Shown one piece after another: positions 6,395-8,045 of a DNA stretch of 8,045 nucleotides. Within the stretch, counting starts at the first letter, position 1. Every line of letters starts with the position of its first letter. The notes below the pieces were generated by a model. It ran no database searches, had not been told where the DNA came from, and saw nothing but the letters and a program-made list of their open reading frames with translations. The stretch lies in contig JAGPGC010000046.1 of the NCBI GenBank assembly GCA_018056205.1, positions 1-8,045 on the forward strand. Direction: 5' to 3'. Made by a program: the position numbers and the translations under genes. Source of the DNA: Candidatus Atribacteria bacterium (GTDB lineage Bacteria > Atribacterota > Atribacteria > Atribacterales > Atribacteraceae).

Positions 6395-7038
6395 TGATAT
6401 CCAACATGCATAATAACTTTTCCAATGATTCGTGCGGGTTTATCAATCAGGATAATGGGGTCATACTTGGGGTTCGCAGACTTGAGGATGACTGCCTTAT
6501 CTTGGAAAATAACCTCTTTGATGCATAAACCAAAGTCTTCGAGCTCAACGATGGCAATATCTCCGGATATGGTTTGGAGGTCAGGAGAGAAAACTACTAA
6601 ATCATTTTCGGTGATTCCTTTGCCGATCATTGAATCTCCCTTAGCACGGACAATAAATAAACGTATTTTATCCTGGTATGATTTTCCAGTTTTCATTTGA
6701 ATCAGAGATTTATTAAAAATTTCATACCCGACGGTATAGGCATCAAAATCATTTTCAGCAATACCGCAAGGTACTTTTGAGGAAAGTATTGGTATAGCTA
6801 TATCATCTTCATCCAAAGAAAATACATCGCGATTGACAATGCCTTTTATAAGGAGCAACTCCCAATCGGGTATATTCAAAGTTCTGCCAATTTTTTGCAA
6901 CATAGAAATATCTGGCTCTCTTTCTCCTTTAAGCCATCGACAAATAGCCGCTTGAGAAACACCAGAAGCCCGAGCTAACTGAACTTGATTCCAATTTTTT
7001 TCTTCCATTTTTTCTTTTAGCCAATTTTTAAAATCCAT
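6391..7038 (-). CDS. XRE-family HTH repressor with S24 (LexA/UmuD-like) self-cleavage domain
   Basis: This 215-residue cytosolic regulator has an N-terminal helix-turn-helix (about residues 4-64; recognition helix near 28-37) and a C-terminal S24 peptidase domain (about 80-213). The self-cleavage apparatus looks complete: a scissile Cys91-Gly92 in VPCGIAEN (UmuD also uses Cys-Gly), nucleophile Ser136 in G-D-S-M, and Lys174 in L-C-I-K-E-V. The Ser-Lys distance of 38 is close to LexA, but cleavage site to Ser is 45 residues against about 35 in LexA and UmuD, so the linker is longer. By family it should bind operators as a dimer and be inactivated by cleavage after a stress signal such as RecA activation. 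Its targets are not known; lepB lies downstream, and both have their own promoters. No ribosome site precedes the ATG, consistent with a leaderless mRNA. It is not LexA proper: the HTH is phage-repressor-like. Confidence 0.9.
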   Translation of the reverse strand: MDFKNWLKEKMEEKNWNQVQLARASGVSQAAICRWLKGEREPDISMLQKIGRTLNIPDWELLLIKGIVNRDVFSLDEDDIAIPILSSKVPCGIAENDFDAYTVGYEIFNKSLIQMKTGKSYQDKIRLFIVRAKGDSMIGKGITENDLVVFSPDLQTISGDIAIVELEDFGLCIKEVIFQDKAVILKSANPKYDPIILIDKPARIIGKVIMHVGYH

Positions 7039-7044
7039 ATCAAA

Positions 7045-7073
7045 ATTATATGACAGCTGGAAAAAATTATCAA
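7045..7073 (-). promoter_or_regulatory. Strong promoter of the repressor gene, predicted leaderless transcript
   Basis: On the minus strand, TTGATA (7073-7068) is followed by a 17-bp spacer and a perfect TATAAT (7050-7045). Only six bases separate the -10 box from the ATG at 7038, so transcription should start at or next to the initiation codon. The absence of any Shine-Dalgarno sequence agrees. ATAATTTT occurs twice, 21 bp apart, and CAGCTG (7054-7059) lies in the spacer, so an autoregulatory operator could be here. Confidence 0.75.
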
Positions 7074-7112
7074 GTTAATATCCCACCAGAAATTTAACGG
7101 ATAATAGTTTTA

Positions 7113-7148
7113 ATTAAACAAATAGAGCGTTCAACAATCTTGTTTAAT
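7113..7148. repeat. 9-bp inverted repeat at the 3' end of the phosphomutase gene
   Basis: ATTAAACAA (7113-7121) and TTGTTTAAT (7140-7148) are exact reverse complements separated by 18 nt, and overlap the phosphomutase stop codon. The stem is AT-rich and no T tract follows on the minus strand, so a terminator role is doubtful. Confidence 0.3.
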
Positions 7149-8045
7149 CACTATTACCATTTAGTTTCTTTGCACCATTGTTTTTTAACTGAGTTAAGAT
7201 TTCTTGTTCAACATCAGGGAGAGCATGGAGAAAACGATGAACAATCTCATTGAGTTGTCCTTCTTGGTTAGCTTCAAAACGGAGAGTAAATACCGGTTCA
7301 GTTACTGATTTTCGTATTAATCCCCAACCTTCTGACCAGTCTACCCGGATACCATCAATCTTAGTAATATTTTCTTCTTTGGAAAGTGATTTTTCGATAA
7401 TACTTATAAGGTTAGGATATAGACGTGCTTGAATTCGGATGTCAGGAGTGACATGGGGAGTGGGGTAAGTTTCAATAATTTTGGAAAGTGGAAAACGATA
7501 TGAAGAAAGAAAACTGAGAAAAAGCATAGCAGCAAAAAGCCCATCATCACGGTGTATTTCACGGAAAAAATAATGTCCACTAATTTCACCCGCCATGATT
7601 GCGTCTTCACGAATAAGTCGGGTTTTTATATAGGTGTGACCAGACCTTTCCACCAAAGGTATGCCGCCTAAACGTTGAACTTCGTCAGCAACAATCCGAG
7701 AACTTTTTATATCATAGACGAATTTTTGACCAGCAGAATAACTTGGAAGAAGATGACGAATAAAAAAAATCATCCCATGCTCTGGAAGTATAATCTGACC
7801 TTTTTCATCTGCGAATATCACTCGGTCGCCATCTCCATCAAACGCCATTCCCACATCAGCCTTTTGTTGAATAATTGTTTTACTAAGAGCACTTAAATTT
7901 TCAGGCTGTGAAGGGTTGGGTGGACGGTTGGGAAAAGAACCGTCTGGTTCACAGTAAAGGGGAATAACCTGATATCCAAGTGAGGATAAAAATTGTAAAG
8001 CTATATCAGCATAACAGCCATTTCCGCAGTCAACCACAATAGTTA
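7144..8045 (-). CDS. Phosphomannomutase/phosphoglucomutase (alpha-D-phosphohexomutase), 5' end missing
   Basis: This cytosolic enzyme interconverts hexose 6-phosphate and hexose 1-phosphate, feeding nucleotide-sugar and polysaccharide synthesis. The frame stays open to the right window edge, and GTG at 8037 is an internal Val in a TIVVDCGNG strand, so the gene continues beyond. About 300 C-terminal residues are present of an expected 450-470; the missing part holds the active-site phosphoserine. Visible elements are the magnesium loop DGDGDR (7822-7839), the RSGHTYIK segment, the sugar-binding GEISGH (7573-7590), and a C-terminal phosphate-binding region reading RKSVTEP (about 7294-7317), where many relatives have an RxSNTxP-like loop. 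Domains II (part) to IV are therefore covered. Substrate preference (mannose versus glucose) cannot be told. It is upstream of the repressor on the same strand, separated by 105 bp that hold the repressor promoter. Confidence 0.9.
   Translation of the reverse strand, partial: TIVVDCGNGCYADIALQFLSSLGYQVIPLYCEPDGSFPNRPPNPSQPENLSALSKTIIQQKADVGMAFDGDGDRVIFADEKGQIILPEHGMIFFIRHLLPSYSAGQKFVYDIKSSRIVADEVQRLGGIPLVERSGHTYIKTRLIREDAIMAGEISGHYFFREIHRDDGLFAAMLFLSFLSSYRFPLSKIIETYPTPHVTPDIRIQARLYPNLISIIEKSLSKEENITKIDGIRVDWSEGWGLIRKSVTEPVFTLRFEANQEGQLNEIVHRFLHALPDVEQEILTQLKNNGAKKLNGNSD

Noticed and set aside
8035..8037. GTG at 8037 as the start of the phosphomutase
   Set aside because: It lies inside the conserved VVDCGNG strand and the frame continues past the window edge; the phosphoserine region is missing.

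Overview
This AT-rich window (roughly two thirds A+T) carries eight protein genes and no RNA genes, insertion sequences or CRISPR. The gene mix (a uroporphyrinogen-decarboxylase-like methyltransferase, a CUT1 sugar/polyol ABC transporter and an S24-type repressor) suggests an anaerobic, probably fermentative bacterium. The solute-binding protein has an ordinary signal peptide with no lipobox, which fits a diderm cell better than a Gram-positive one. Atribacterota or a similar lineage is my guess and is not proven by the sequence.

Layout, plus strand: the 3' part of a URO-D/MtaA-family gene (2-757); a 285-bp, very AT-rich leader with two extended -10 promoter candidates; a binding protein gene (1043-2668); a strong intercistronic hairpin; and two inner-membrane permease genes (2755-3636 and 3654-4505). 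Together these make one importer operon with no ATPase gene in view. Next comes a structured leader (4571-4676), which I recognise as a NiCo (czcD-motif) riboswitch fused to an intrinsic terminator. It precedes a cation diffusion facilitator gene (4699-5583). The architecture predicts that metal binding to the nascent RNA blocks the terminator and turns on metal efflux.

Layout, minus strand, converging on the efflux gene: a phosphomannomutase/phosphoglucomutase gene cut by the right window edge (7144-8045), an XRE-S24 (LexA/UmuD-like) repressor gene (6391-7038) and type I signal peptidase lepB (5643-6224). The repressor promoter is an almost consensus sigma-70 promoter whose -10 box ends 6 bp before the ATG, so its mRNA should be leaderless. 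lepB has its own good promoter, whose -35 overlaps the repressor stop codon. A perfect 12-bp inverted repeat separates the convergent efflux and lepB genes.

The most notable item is the riboswitch/efflux module. The leaderless repressor, the hairpin between binding protein and permease genes, and possible operators in the repressor and lepB promoters are secondary points.
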